Shown here: positions 18,867 through 26,722 of the stretch, piece by piece
Position numbering within the stretch: position 1 is the stretch's first letter
How the letters are laid out: each line of letters opens with the position of its first letter
Assembly (NCBI GenBank): GCA_016215025.1
Contig: JACRMI010000124.1
Coordinates: 1-64,000, forward strand
Direction: 5' to 3'
Length of the DNA stretch: 64,000 nucleotides
Source of the DNA: Chloroflexota bacterium
GTDB lineage: Bacteria > Chloroflexota > Anaerolineae > UBA4142
The notes under the pieces: generated by a model
Seen by the model: the letters and a program-made list of their open reading frames with translations, nothing else
What the model was told of the DNA's origin: nothing
Database searches by the model: none
Position numbers and translations under genes: made by a program

Positions 18867-19025
18867 ATGCTGGCATTTCGCGAGGAACAGGCGCAAGGTC
18901 TGGTCGAATACGCCTTGATTCTGATTCTAGTTGCCGTCGTAGTCGTCCTCATTATCGGGGTGTTTGGTGGGCAAATCGCGAACTATTTCAGCCGAGTCAC
19001 GGACAGCATCGGTAACATTCCCTGA
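18867..19025 (+). CDS. Flp/Fap-type pilin (type IVb)
   Basis: 52 residues. A short leader is followed by EEQAQGLVEYALILILVAVVVVLIIGVFG: Glu five residues after a Gly-type cleavage zone and one long hydrophobic helix, the classic Flp pilin layout. Such subunits are processed by a TadV-like prepilin peptidase and assembled by Tad secretion proteins; none of those genes are in the window. AAGGAGG lies seven bases before the ATG, so expression should be strong. It is divergent from the glycosyltransferase cluster. I am fairly sure of the class and not of its export machinery. Confidence 0.75.
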   Translation: MLAFREEQAQGLVEYALILILVAVVVVLIIGVFGGQIANYFSRVTDSIGNIP

Positions 19026-19060
19026 ACGACAAAAGGCGTCCCTTTTCATTTAATCCACAT

Positions 19061-19074
19061 TTGAAATATTTCAA
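19061..19074. promoter_or_regulatory. 14-bp perfect palindrome, possible operator
   Basis: TTGAAATATTTCAA lies 36 bases after the pilin stop and 136 bases before the promoter of the next gene. It is a perfect dyad with no loop, more like a protein-binding site than a terminator. No cognate regulator can be named. Confidence 0.3.
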
Positions 19075-19209
19075 AATCGATAACGGACGTCGTTCAAATC
19101 GGCGAAAGCGCGAATGTCGTGCGATTAAGATCGTAACCGCCAAGTATCAAGCCAGCAAATTAGGCTGGGTTGTGAGGTGGACGCGATTTTAGTCGCCCGT
19201 GTCTTTGGT

Positions 19210-19238
19210 TTGAGTGCCGCGCCAATCTGTGCTAGAAT
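19210..19238 (+). promoter_or_regulatory. Extended -10 promoter, probably leaderless
   Basis: TTGAGT (19210-19215), a 17-base spacer and TAGAAT (19233-19238) preceded by TGC. The ATG is at 19250, eleven bases after the -10, which leaves a leader of about five bases or none and no room for a Shine-Dalgarno. Confidence 0.55.
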
Positions 19239-19249
19239 AGCCGGCGAAA

Positions 19250-20875
19250 ATGCTACTCGATTGGGTCTTACTCTTACCGATTTTCTTTCCCCTTGTCGGC
19301 GCGCTCATTCTTGCGCCTATTGCGCCGAAAACCCCTGCGCGCATCCGCATCTGGTTGCCGTTTGTCTATCTTCTAATCGAAATCATCCTTATCACCGTGA
19401 ATGCTGCGCCCGGTTTGCATCGCCTAACGGTGTCCGAATGGGAACTCGCCTCCTTTTCGATTGTGCTGCAAATGGACGCGATCACGTGGTTACTCTTCTT
19501 GATGACGTTCGTTCCGCTGGCTGCCATATGGTTCATTGCCGCGCCCCGCAAACCTTTCGACCTACTCGCGATTCTGGTGTTAACCAGCGCGCTGCTTGTA
19601 CTGAGCGCTGCCAATTTGATTACCGCTTATATCGCGTGGACGTTGCTGGATGTGTTCATCTTTCTCTGGCGAATGACGCGCAATATCGAGCCAGAGACAA
19701 CACCGCGCAGCATGACGATTGGCTTACTCAGCGGACTCTTTCTATTTGCCGGAGCAATCCTCGTCTCGACGAAGCAACCCAATGGCGAGGTCCTGATTGC
19801 CGTAGCATTTTGGGCGCGCTTGGGTCTATTCCCTTTTCATCATTTGCTGCCCACGCATGGCGCAGACCCATTCGATTTGTGGTTTGCGCGCGGCATTCCA
19901 CTCATCGCCGCGTCGAATCTTTGGCTGCACTGGTCAACCATCGGCAGGGATGCGCCCGTAACGCTCATTGGCACTCTCGTCGTCGCCGCTTTAATCGCTT
20001 TGATCAATTGGATCTGGCGTGCCATCATGCTCGATTCAAATTCTGATTCCGCCATGCATGTACCCACACGAGCCGCCGAAATTAGTTTGTCGAGCGCATT
20101 TGCGTTGGTTCCACTAACGATTACGCTCGGCGGCAACGCAGGAGTTGCGCTGGCGCTATGGCTTACGTTGGCAGCCGTCCTGGCAATGGCGCTGTTTGAA
20201 ATGGCGCATCGTTGGCGTGCTGATAGTTTGAATCGCTGGCATCGATTGATTTGGTTCGCGGCGTTGTTCGCACTGGCAGGACTGCCGCTCACGCCGGCAT
20301 TTCTTGGGCGCATCGGACTTTACGTGGCATTGTGGGAAACTAACAACGGGTTCATCATGCTGACGGTCGGTATCGCAACACTCATCTTGCTCGCGCCAAT
20401 GTGGAATATTGGGCTGGCGCTCAAAGCAGGCGAACTGCGCGAGCCGCGCCGCATCGAATATGCGGGGTTAGTACTCATCACGTTGGTAGGACTCGCGCTG
20501 TCGTTCGGACCCACGTTGATTGCAAGCGCTCTATCACCGGCAGTCGCAGAATCGTACGAACGCTCAATCGATCTGGTGATTCGAACCAATGACGCCCTGG
20601 GTGTTGGTCTCGCGATATTGACGTTAATTGTACCCGTAATCGGTTCTTATTTTCTGAGTCACCGACTGCAACGATTTCGTCCACGCCCAGATGCCATGGT
20701 TCTGCGCTTGGCGCGTTTCATGGATCTGGATTGGCTCGGAAACTTATCGATGGGAATTGGCTTACGTGTGGCAGCTATTGCTCGCGGCGCAACTGCCATC
20801 GCCGAAGAAAATCCAACCATTTGGATTCTATTCATGGCGATGTGGGTTGCCATCTTTATTATGCTTTTTCGTTAA
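19250..20875 (+). CDS. Orphan NuoL/M/N-like antiporter-family membrane protein
   Basis: 541 residues with about fourteen helices, the size and fold of the proton-translocating subunits of complex I and Mrp antiporters. The region FWARLGLFPFHHLLP (188-201) aligns with the TM7 motif of NuoN (FKLSLVPFH), but the key Lys is Arg190. In TM5 the conserved Trp-Glu pair is Trp130-Thr131, with Asp134 nearby. So both classic charged residues of the proton channel are changed. No other complex I, Mrp or hydrogenase gene is nearby. It may be a remodelled ion channel or the membrane arm of an unlinked complex. The ATG follows a promoter directly. Confidence 0.65.
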   Translation: MLLDWVLLLPIFFPLVGALILAPIAPKTPARIRIWLPFVYLLIEIILITVNAAPGLHRLTVSEWELASFSIVLQMDAITWLLFLMTFVPLAAIWFIAAPRKPFDLLAILVLTSALLVLSAANLITAYIAWTLLDVFIFLWRMTRNIEPETTPRSMTIGLLSGLFLFAGAILVSTKQPNGEVLIAVAFWARLGLFPFHHLLPTHGADPFDLWFARGIPLIAASNLWLHWSTIGRDAPVTLIGTLVVAALIALINWIWRAIMLDSNSDSAMHVPTRAAEISLSSAFALVPLTITLGGNAGVALALWLTLAAVLAMALFEMAHRWRADSLNRWHRLIWFAALFALAGLPLTPAFLGRIGLYVALWETNNGFIMLTVGIATLILLAPMWNIGLALKAGELREPRRIEYAGLVLITLVGLALSFGPTLIASALSPAVAESYERSIDLVIRTNDALGVGLAILTLIVPVIGSYFLSHRLQRFRPRPDAMVLRLARFMDLDWLGNLSMGIGLRVAAIARGATAIAEENPTIWILFMAMWVAIFIMLFR

Positions 20876-20946
20876 GCTATGGAACTTTTCGATTCATAAT
20901 AGCGTCTCAAAGGTGTGCGACCAATTTATCTATTTGGGAGGATCAA

Positions 20947-21720
20947 ATGAATAGTCGAATAATGCTCGCGCTCACCGGGCTAATAGTTGCCATCACCGTA
21001 GCGATCATCGCTTATGGCACGGCACCGCAGCGGACCACGCAATCCGCTGAAGCAAGTGGCTTGAATGCACCCAACAACCAAACAGCGATAGTCGATACAA
21101 GTGGTATCAGTGTTTTGGGAACAGGTAAGGTACACGTCAAACCCAACATCGCGACCACCAACATCGGCGTTGAAACCGTTGCCACGACACTTGCCGAAGC
21201 AACGAGCCAATCGAATACCAAAACGCAAGCCATCATCGACAAAGTGAAAAGCATGGGCGTTGCCGAAAGAGATATTCAAACTTCAGCGTACGGTGTCTCG
21301 CCCATCACCAATCAACCCAAGCAGGGTGAATCGCCCAAGATTACGGGCTATCGCGTAAGTAATCAGTTGCGCGTCACCATTCGCAAGATCGACGATGTGG
21401 GCAAGATTCTGGATGCGGTTGTAGCGGCTGGCGCAAACAATATCTACGGCATTTCGTTCGGCGTCGATGACCCGACGACCTTTCAGCAACAAGCCCGTGC
21501 CGCAGCGATCAAGGATGCGCAGGACAAGGCTGGGCAGCTTGCCAAAGCAGCAGGCATCACGTTGGGCAAAGTGATTTCCATCAACGAAGGCAGCACCGCG
21601 CCGATTCCGCTGATGCGCGACTCGATTGGAGCTGCCACACTTGCCGCCCCCGACGTTCCGATTGCTACGGGTGAAATGGATATCAGTATTACCGTGGAAA
21701 TGCGCTTTGCGGTGCAATAA
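20947..21720 (+). CDS. SIMPL domain (DUF541) exported protein
   Basis: 257 residues. An N-terminal hydrophobic segment (residues 5-24) is a signal peptide or anchor, followed by a SIMPL domain from about residue 55: ISVLGTGKVHVKPN opens the domain as in the family, and ITVEMRFAV closes it. SIMPL proteins occur in periplasmic, outer-membrane or surface contexts and some help with oxidative stress (YggE); the biochemical role is unclear. GGGAGG six bases before the ATG marks the start. A longer upstream reading frame has no such site and overlaps the previous gene. Confidence 0.85.
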   Translation: MNSRIMLALTGLIVAITVAIIAYGTAPQRTTQSAEASGLNAPNNQTAIVDTSGISVLGTGKVHVKPNIATTNIGVETVATTLAEATSQSNTKTQAIIDKVKSMGVAERDIQTSAYGVSPITNQPKQGESPKITGYRVSNQLRVTIRKIDDVGKILDAVVAAGANNIYGISFGVDDPTTFQQQARAAAIKDAQDKAGQLAKAAGITLGKVISINEGSTAPIPLMRDSIGAATLAAPDVPIATGEMDISITVEMRFAVQ

Positions 21721-21727
21721 AATTAAT

Positions 21728-21748
21728 GGGCGAGGTTGAATCTCGCCC
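21728..21748 (+). terminator. Terminator hairpin after the SIMPL gene
   Basis: GGGCGAG and CTCGCCC pair around a 7-nt loop, eight bases after the stop codon, followed by TTGCTTCT. The T-run is weak. Confidence 0.55.
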
Positions 21749-21968
21749 TTGCTTCTCGGCTTGATTTACTGCACACAGGCACTGATTGCGGTTTGGGAGT
21801 CGAGCGTTTACGCGGTTTCGTTGGCGTTCGCAGCGATCCGCTAAAGCGTCAAGTCCTCGCGAAGCGTGCAAAACCGCGGCTCGTAACCGTGCCAAGTATT
21901 TGTCGATTGATACGGGCATACGATAACCTAGATGTGACAGCAAGTGCTCCTTACATAGCAAAAACGAC
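21749..21968. other. Intergenic stretch without recognised content
   Basis: Between two terminator-like hairpins. I see no convincing gene, RNA or repeat; short open frames exist but have no ribosome binding site or family resemblance. Confidence 0.4.
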
Positions 21969-21995
21969 AAGACCCTTCCATGATGGAAGGGTCTT
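21969..21995 (-). terminator. Strong terminator hairpin (both strands)
   Basis: AAGACCCTTCC pairs perfectly with GGAAGGGTCTT around a 5-nt loop. A T-rich tract follows on the minus strand and TTTT follows on the plus strand. It ends the MBL/kinase operon. Confidence 0.75.
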
Positions 21996-22025
21996 AAATT
22001 TTGTATATTGCCGACGGACTTTTGG

Positions 22026-22937
22026 CTAAAGTTCTATCGTCATACCTTCGCGCGCTAACACAGAGCAGGCAAACTTCGACTGCGCTTGCTTCTCAAGTTG
22101 CTCCAAGGTCGCATCGTCGTGTTCAGGTTCATGGTGGAACAACGCCAATTGCTTGACACCGGCTGCCTGAGCTACCTGAGCAGCCATTTCCCATGTACTG
22201 TGTCCCCAGCCCTGTTTCGGCATCGATTGATTGACGTATTCGGATTGGAGATACTGCGCATCGTGAATCAACAACCCAGCCCCACGCGCAAAATTGATCA
22301 GCCGCTGATCGCCGCTGGCATAGCCCTCGGTATCGGTCGCGTAGACCACCGCTTGATTCACGAATTCGATGCGATAAATAAAAACACCTTGAGGATGAGC
22401 GTGCGAGCGCAAAAAACGAATCACGACGGAATCGGGCGCGATTGGCGCGCCACCGCGATGCTCGGTGTAGACAAGTGGCGCATCGTTGCCATTCCGGAGA
22501 ATGATCATTTCGCCTTCGCCAAGGTTCCGCATCACACGCGCGCAAGGCAATTGATCGAACGTCACGGGGAATACGGGCGGCAACATCGCGCGAGCAAGAA
22601 CTTGTTCCAAATCTTCATGCAACGTTCGGGGACCAAAAACGTGCAACGTCGTCGAGGAAAGATAAATCGGATTGAAAAAAGGAAAACCCTGGGTGTGATC
22701 GTGATGTGTGTGCGAGAATAACAAGGTCGCATCAATCGGCTTACCATCGGCTTGCTGTTGCGCTACCAGCGTACGACCTAGTCCAATTAAACCGGTACCA
22801 GCATCCAAAATGATCAAGTGATTTCCTGCCTGAACCGATACACACGGGGTGTTGCCGCCCACTCGCGCGGTGAGCGCGCCGGGGGATGGATAACTGCCAC
22901 GAACTCCCCAGAATGTTACCTTGATTGACATGTTCAT
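22026..22937 (-). CDS. MBL-fold metallo-hydrolase
   Basis: 303 residues. The metal motif HTHHDH lies near residue 76-81, with further ligands in the ATDTEG and FHHEPEHDD regions, giving a two-metal beta-lactamase fold close to RNase Z and cyclic-nucleotide phosphodiesterase relatives (opening FWGVRGSYPSPG). The substrate may be a phosphodiester. It overlaps the kinase gene upstream as ATGA, so the two are made together; such pairs of an MBL hydrolase and a sensor kinase are seen in other Chloroflexota and cyanobacteria, suggesting it acts in signalling. An internal ATG two codons later is an equally possible start. Confidence 0.8.
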   Translation of the reverse strand: MNMSIKVTFWGVRGSYPSPGALTARVGGNTPCVSVQAGNHLIILDAGTGLIGLGRTLVAQQQADGKPIDATLLFSHTHHDHTQGFPFFNPIYLSSTTLHVFGPRTLHEDLEQVLARAMLPPVFPVTFDQLPCARVMRNLGEGEMIILRNGNDAPLVYTEHRGGAPIAPDSVVIRFLRSHAHPQGVFIYRIEFVNQAVVYATDTEGYASGDQRLINFARGAGLLIHDAQYLQSEYVNQSMPKQGWGHSTWEMAAQVAQAAGVKQLALFHHEPEHDDATLEQLEKQAQSKFACSVLAREGMTIEL

Positions 22938-24049
22938 TCGACTGCCTCGTCGATAACTACGGGCAAAGTAAATCGAAAAGTACTACCCTGTCCCTGCCCG
23001 CTCTCAACCCAAATTTTTCCTTGATGTGCTTCGATGATTCCGCGTGAGATGGATAATCCCAGTCCGCTTCCACCCACGCGCCGTGTCGATGCGCCATCAA
23101 TTTGAAAAAAGCGTTCAAAGATTTTGTCACGAAATTCCGGTGGCACGCCAGCGCCTTGATCGGCGACGCTAACCACCACGCGATCGGCTTCGACTTCGCA
23201 CGAAACGGTGATCTGTCCGCGTGGCGTATATTTGATCGCATTGCCAATCAAGTTCGTTAACACTTGGCGAATGCGCCGAGGGTCCATCATAATCTGCGGC
23301 ATTTCCGCTGGCAAGTCGACCACAAAATAATGCGACTCGGTGCGCATTCGCATTCCATCGACGACTTCGCGGATCAACTGGCGAATCTGGGACGGTTCTT
23401 TCGTGATTCGCAATGCACCTGCTTCGATCTGCGACATGTCGAGCAAATTATCGATGATTTCGGTCAGTCGATCCGTCTCTTCTTCGATAATGCGGAGAAA
23501 GTCGCGCTCGGTTGCCTCATCCCATTTGACATCTTGACGCAGCAAGGTGGTCGCAAAACCTTTGATCGATGCCAGCGGTGTGCGCAGTTCATGCGAAACA
23601 GTTGAGAGCAATTGCGATTTCATCGCGTCGGCAGTGCGCTCTTGCGTCATATCGCGCATGTCGATGCCGAGTCCAATATCGCCGCCTGATTCATCATGCA
23701 GCGGAAGAAATCGGAGTGCCAGAATTCGCGTTGAACTATTTGTGGTAGAACCGTTGTCGGATGGTCGGACTTGCAGATCGACCACTCGAGTTGACTGTCG
23801 TGCGGCAAACGCATCGTGCAATTGCGAGCGAACAGTATCTTGGGTCGCGCAGTCGGCGATTCGGTCGAGCAAATCTTCAGCGCATAAACCGACCACTTGG
23901 TTCGCAGAGAGAGGGAGAAATTCCTCCGCTCTGCGGTTCCAATATACCACCCGATCTTGCGCATTTATGAGCGCCAATCCATCGACCCATTCGCGGATTG
24001 CGCTGTCGGTTAAGCGCGGATCCGCTACAGCCGCGCCTTCGCCGCTCAC
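22934..24049 (-). CDS. Cytoplasmic PAS-domain sensor histidine kinase
   Basis: 371 residues, no membrane segments. PAS domain about 15-125 (ALINAQDRVVYWNRRAEEF), HisKA with the phospho-acceptor in SHELRTPLASIKG (about residue 150), and a HATPase_c with NLIGNAIKYTPRG (N box), DQGAGVP (G1) and GGSGLGLS (G2). It should autophosphorylate on His and pass phosphate to an unlinked regulator; no response regulator adjoins it. The GTG start is preceded by GGAGG. A promoter lies at 24088-24117. It is coupled to the MBL hydrolase. Confidence 0.88.
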   Translation of the reverse strand: MSGEGAAVADPRLTDSAIREWVDGLALINAQDRVVYWNRRAEEFLPLSANQVVGLCAEDLLDRIADCATQDTVRSQLHDAFAARQSTRVVDLQVRPSDNGSTTNSSTRILALRFLPLHDESGGDIGLGIDMRDMTQERTADAMKSQLLSTVSHELRTPLASIKGFATTLLRQDVKWDEATERDFLRIIEEETDRLTEIIDNLLDMSQIEAGALRITKEPSQIRQLIREVVDGMRMRTESHYFVVDLPAEMPQIMMDPRRIRQVLTNLIGNAIKYTPRGQITVSCEVEADRVVVSVADQGAGVPPEFRDKIFERFFQIDGASTRRVGGSGLGLSISRGIIEAHQGKIWVESGQGQGSTFRFTLPVVIDEAVE

Positions 24050-24087
24050 CCATCCTCCATTAGATCATCTATAAATTCTCGACCGCC

Positions 24088-24117
24088 ATTATACCACATT
24101 CATAAGAGTTACATCAA
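24088..24117 (-). promoter_or_regulatory. Sigma-70 promoter for the kinase/MBL operon
   Basis: TTGATG (24112-24117), 18 bases, and a perfect TATAAT (24088-24093) on the minus strand, giving a leader of about 30 bases. Confidence 0.6.
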
Positions 24118-24153
24118 CCACTAAATAGTCCTAGTATTAAGCGAATAGTGCTC

Positions 24154-24189
24154 ACAGCGTACACTAGAAGCGCTGTCAGTGTACGCTGT
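24154..24189. repeat. 12-bp perfect inverted repeat with 12-base loop
   Basis: ACAGCGTACACT (24154-24165) is mirrored by AGTGTACGCTGT (24178-24189). There is no T-tract. It lies upstream of the kinase promoter and downstream of the sigma factor terminator, so it could be an operator or a structured remnant. Confidence 0.4.
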
Positions 24190-24255
24190 CCAACAGGATG
24201 TGGCGAAATCGTTAGAGACCGTACTGCGGTTTCGATGCTGGAGTCAATAATTAGG

Positions 24256-24293
24256 CAAAAAAAAGGAAGCGACCATTGATCTAATCGCTTCCT
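24256..24293 (-). terminator. Rho-independent terminator of the sigma factor gene
   Basis: AGGAAGCGA (24264-24272) pairs with TCGCTTCCT (24285-24293). On the minus strand the hairpin is followed by eight T (24256-24263). It lies 22 bases past the stop of the sigma gene. Confidence 0.85.
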
Positions 24294-24315
24294 ATTCCAG
24301 GGTCAAACCACTCGC

Positions 24316-25392
24316 TTACATTGGCATTTTGCGGTTGGAGGATTGCGGCGATTTGAAATTGGTGCCGAGATAACTCTCCAAACGTTCTGCCCGCGAGGCA
24401 GCGCGCAGTTTTTGCAAGGCGCTCTGTTCGATTTGCCGAACGCGTTCGCGCGTCAGCCCGAACTTTTCACCCACCTGCTCAAGCGTTTGATCGAATCCGT
24501 CGCGCAGACCAAAGCGCAGCGTCAGCACACGCACCTCGCGCGGCGTCAGCGTTTCAAGCGCCGCCCACATATCGTCGCGCATCGCGGATTCTACGGCGGC
24601 TGCCCACGGCGACGGAGTTTGCACGTCTTCGATAAAGTCGCCCAGCGTGGCATCCTGCTCTTCGCCGATCTGCATTTCGAGCGACAAGGCACCGGCGCTC
24701 GCCGCCATCAAGCGACGGACTTTGGGTACCGGCATATGCATCTGCTCGGCGATTTCTGATTCGGTTGGATCGCGGCCCAATTCTTGCGTCAGACTGCGGG
24801 TCGTACGATCGAGACAGCGCAGCCATTGCCCGGTATGTGCGGGCAAGCGCGGCGAGTTGCCAAAGTTGCCAATCGCGCGCGTGATCGCTTGTCGAATCCA
24901 CCACGTCGCAAGTGTGGAGAATTTGTGTCCGCGTCGATAATCGAACTTGTCAACGGCACGCATCAGCCCGAGATTGCCTTCTTGGATCAAATCGAGAAAG
25001 GTTAGGCCGCGTCCCAAGTAATGCTTGGCAAGATTGACCACCAAGCGCAAATTGGCTTTGAGCAATTGACGGCGTGCCAGCTCGCCTTGATGGATTTCAT
25101 TTTCGTAGCGAAGTTTCAGTCGGGCATTATGCCCATTGTTGCGAAATTTGCGTTCGGCCTGACAACCTCGCCGGATCGCTTTGGCAAGCTCGATTTCTTC
25201 GAGATGCGTCAAGAGCGGTGTCTGGCTAATTTCGCGGAGATACAAATAAACCAAGTCAGAGACAGCCGGGGCAGTTGCGCTATCACTATGGTTCGAAGCA
25301 GGGGAGGAACGATGAGAAAGGGATTTGTTCGACCGATATGCACGCCGCGTACGTGTCTCAGCCCCATTGCTGGGAGCGCGTCGTTGACTCAT
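24316..25392 (-). CDS. Sigma-70 family RNA polymerase sigma factor (RpoD/SigA paralogue)
   Basis: 358 residues. It guides RNA polymerase to promoters. Region 1.2 (LYLREISQTPLLTHLEEIELA), region 2 (NLRLVVNLAKHYLGRGL, FLDLIQEGNLGLMRAVDKFD, FSTLATWWIRQAI), region 3 (LPAHTGQWLRCL) and region 4 (LTPREVRVLTLRFGL, TRERVRQIEQSALQKLR) are all complete. The N-terminus is short and Ser/Arg-rich without region 1.1, and a 25-residue basic insertion (FRNNGHNARLKLRYENEI) lies before region 2.1, so it is probably a group 2 alternative factor rather than the main one. Single gene with its own terminator. Confidence 0.9.
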   Translation of the reverse strand: MSQRRAPSNGAETRTRRAYRSNKSLSHRSSPASNHSDSATAPAVSDLVYLYLREISQTPLLTHLEEIELAKAIRRGCQAERKFRNNGHNARLKLRYENEIHQGELARRQLLKANLRLVVNLAKHYLGRGLTFLDLIQEGNLGLMRAVDKFDYRRGHKFSTLATWWIRQAITRAIGNFGNSPRLPAHTGQWLRCLDRTTRSLTQELGRDPTESEIAEQMHMPVPKVRRLMAASAGALSLEMQIGEEQDATLGDFIEDVQTPSPWAAAVESAMRDDMWAALETLTPREVRVLTLRFGLRDGFDQTLEQVGEKFGLTRERVRQIEQSALQKLRAASRAERLESYLGTNFKSPQSSNRKMPM

Positions 25393-25516
25393 ATGGCGAG
25401 AACCTCGTTGAGGATTTTTAGGTACTTTTGAACTTTATCATCACCAAGTTCAAATCCGGTCAAAATCGAGTGGCTAAGGTTGTCCAAATTAAGGTACGCT
25501 ATTTTGAAAAGGGCAG

Positions 25517-25545
25517 TTGATTTTTAGCATCCCTTCGGATAAAAT
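25517..25545 (+). promoter_or_regulatory. Sigma-70 promoter of the CBS gene
   Basis: TTGATT (25517-25522), 17 bases, TAAAAT (25540-25545). The predicted leader of about 23 bases contains GAGGTG. Confidence 0.6.
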
Positions 25546-25574
25546 TGCTTCCATTACGCCCAATGAGGTGCCCC

Positions 25575-25970
25575 ATGACTCCAGAACCCTTGGTGCGAGA
25601 TTTGATGAGTCGCAACGTGTTGACTTGCCAATGTGACACACCGATTCCGCAAGTCGCTCGCTTGATGCGCGATCATGATGTCAGTGCATTGGTCGTCGTG
25701 GATAGCGAAGGCATGATGGATGGTTTGATTTCCAGAACAGACCTCGTCATGCTTCGCGCGCACGATGAGTATTGGCATGGCTTGCGCGCCGAGCACGTAA
25801 TGGTCAAGCATGTGATTTGCGCAACACCCGATACGCCATTACGCGATGCGGTGACGCTGCTATTGGCACGCAAGATTCATCGCTTGATTGTCCTAGAAGA
25901 TTGCGACAAGCGTTCCAAACCTTTAGGCGTACTATCGATCACCGACATTGTGCGCGACATGGCAGACTAG
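25575..25970 (+). CDS. Two-CBS-domain protein
   Basis: 131 residues made of a tandem CBS pair (about 4-58 and 68-127): LVRDLMSRNVLTCQCDTPI, LVVVDSEGMMDGLISRTD, then DAVTLLLARKIHRLIV and LGVLSITDIVRDM. CBS pairs bind adenine nucleotides and gate partner proteins. It has no attached effector domain, so a partner in trans is likely. I start at the ATG after GAGGTG rather than ten codons upstream. The gene ends in a word-like repeat that also closes the convergent ccmE-type gene. Confidence 0.85.
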   Translation: MTPEPLVRDLMSRNVLTCQCDTPIPQVARLMRDHDVSALVVVDSEGMMDGLISRTDLVMLRAHDEYWHGLRAEHVMVKHVICATPDTPLRDAVTLLLARKIHRLIVLEDCDKRSKPLGVLSITDIVRDMAD

Positions 25971-26047
25971 TGGATAGCAAATGGCGGATAGCAAATAGCA
26001 GACGGCTTGGAATCACCATCTGCTATCAGCTATTCGCTATCAGCTAC
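25970..26047. repeat. Word-like repeat forming an imperfect inverted repeat between convergent genes
   Basis: GGATAGCAAATGGCGGATAGC words on the left face CTGCTATCAGCTATTCGC words on the right, so the transcript can fold and may serve as the shared terminator. The right end codes the last residues and TGA of the ccmE-type gene. Confidence 0.65.
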
Positions 26048-26417
26048 CTGAGAGATATTGGTGCGGGCATTTGACAATCAGCAAGGTTGCCGCAAATGAT
26101 CCGTCTAGCGTCCGTGCGCCATCGACAATTGCCGTGACGCCATCACGGAATGAATCCGGCGCAATCCCTCGATAGACTACATCAGTCTTGGCATTCTCGC
26201 CCACCATGGTAAATCGTATTGTTCGGGTTGCGCCATCCCATCGAATTGAACCGGGGACCACTTCCCCACCGATCCGCACCGGCGTACTCGCTGACCGAGC
26301 AATATACTCATCGATCGTGATATAGTAATTCGCCACGGGCGATGCTGCTACCGCATAACCAGCGTGCAAAAGTACCGGCAGCAAAACGACAACGGCAATG
26401 ATGATTTTCATTTTCAT
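26040..26417 (-). CDS. ccmE: CcmE-type heme chaperone, CxxxY variant
   Basis: 125 residues. A signal anchor (residues 5-26) precedes a small OB-fold: TPVRIGGEVVPGSIRW, TIRFTMVG, DVVYRGIAPDSFRDG, FAATLLIVKCPHQY. This follows CcmE, which carries heme to apocytochrome c outside the membrane. The usual heme-binding His of HxxxY is replaced by Cys117, giving CxxxY with Tyr121, a variant known from some other bacteria and archaea. The ATG at 26417 overlaps the upstream stop as ATGA. It is unusual that no CcmA, B, C or F gene is near. The stop codon lies inside a repeat. A diheme cytochrome c is encoded 8 kb away. Confidence 0.7.
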   Translation of the reverse strand: MKMKIIIAVVVLLPVLLHAGYAVAASPVANYYITIDEYIARSASTPVRIGGEVVPGSIRWDGATRTIRFTMVGENAKTDVVYRGIAPDSFRDGVTAIVDGARTLDGSFAATLLIVKCPHQYLSGS

Positions 26418-26722
26418 CCGCGCCAACCACCCTTGCGCCAGTATTCACCATGCGGCGGCTTGATTTCGAATGCTCCATCCGGCAAGTTGGCAAACTTGCG
26501 CCAACCTTCAGCCATAATCGTGGCACGATTTTCTTCTGTAACCACTAGCTCGCTAGTATGTTCTCCGGAATGAATCAACAACGTGAGATTCGTCGAATCA
26601 TCTTCGACGGCGCTCGTCACGCAAAGACGATCAGGCACGCCACGCGCCATAAAGACACTGAAACATTTTTCACACGCTGGTATCCATGCACCGCACAAGT
26701 TGCGATCGATTGTCACACGCAT
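26414..26722 (-). CDS. Small ferredoxin-like cysteine protein
   Basis: 102 residues. The opening MRVTIDRNLC resembles the beta-hairpin of small ferredoxins, and cysteines 10, 17, 20 and 34 (Cx6Cx2Cx13C) could hold an iron-sulfur cluster, though the spacing is not a standard ferredoxin motif. The C-terminal half (ELVVTEENRATIMAEGW) is unlike ferredoxins. AGAGGAGG just before the ATG sets the start; a longer frame upstream begins at 26758. It is translationally coupled to the CcmE-type gene, which hints at redox chemistry tied to cytochrome c maturation. A zinc-binding role is the main alternative. Confidence 0.5.
   Translation of the reverse strand: MRVTIDRNLCGAWIPACEKCFSVFMARGVPDRLCVTSAVEDDSTNLTLLIHSGEHTSELVVTEENRATIMAEGWRKFANLPDGAFEIKPPHGEYWRKGGWRG

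Noticed and set aside
21749-21968. Short open frames on both strands
   Set aside because: No start signals or recognisable composition; flanked by terminators.
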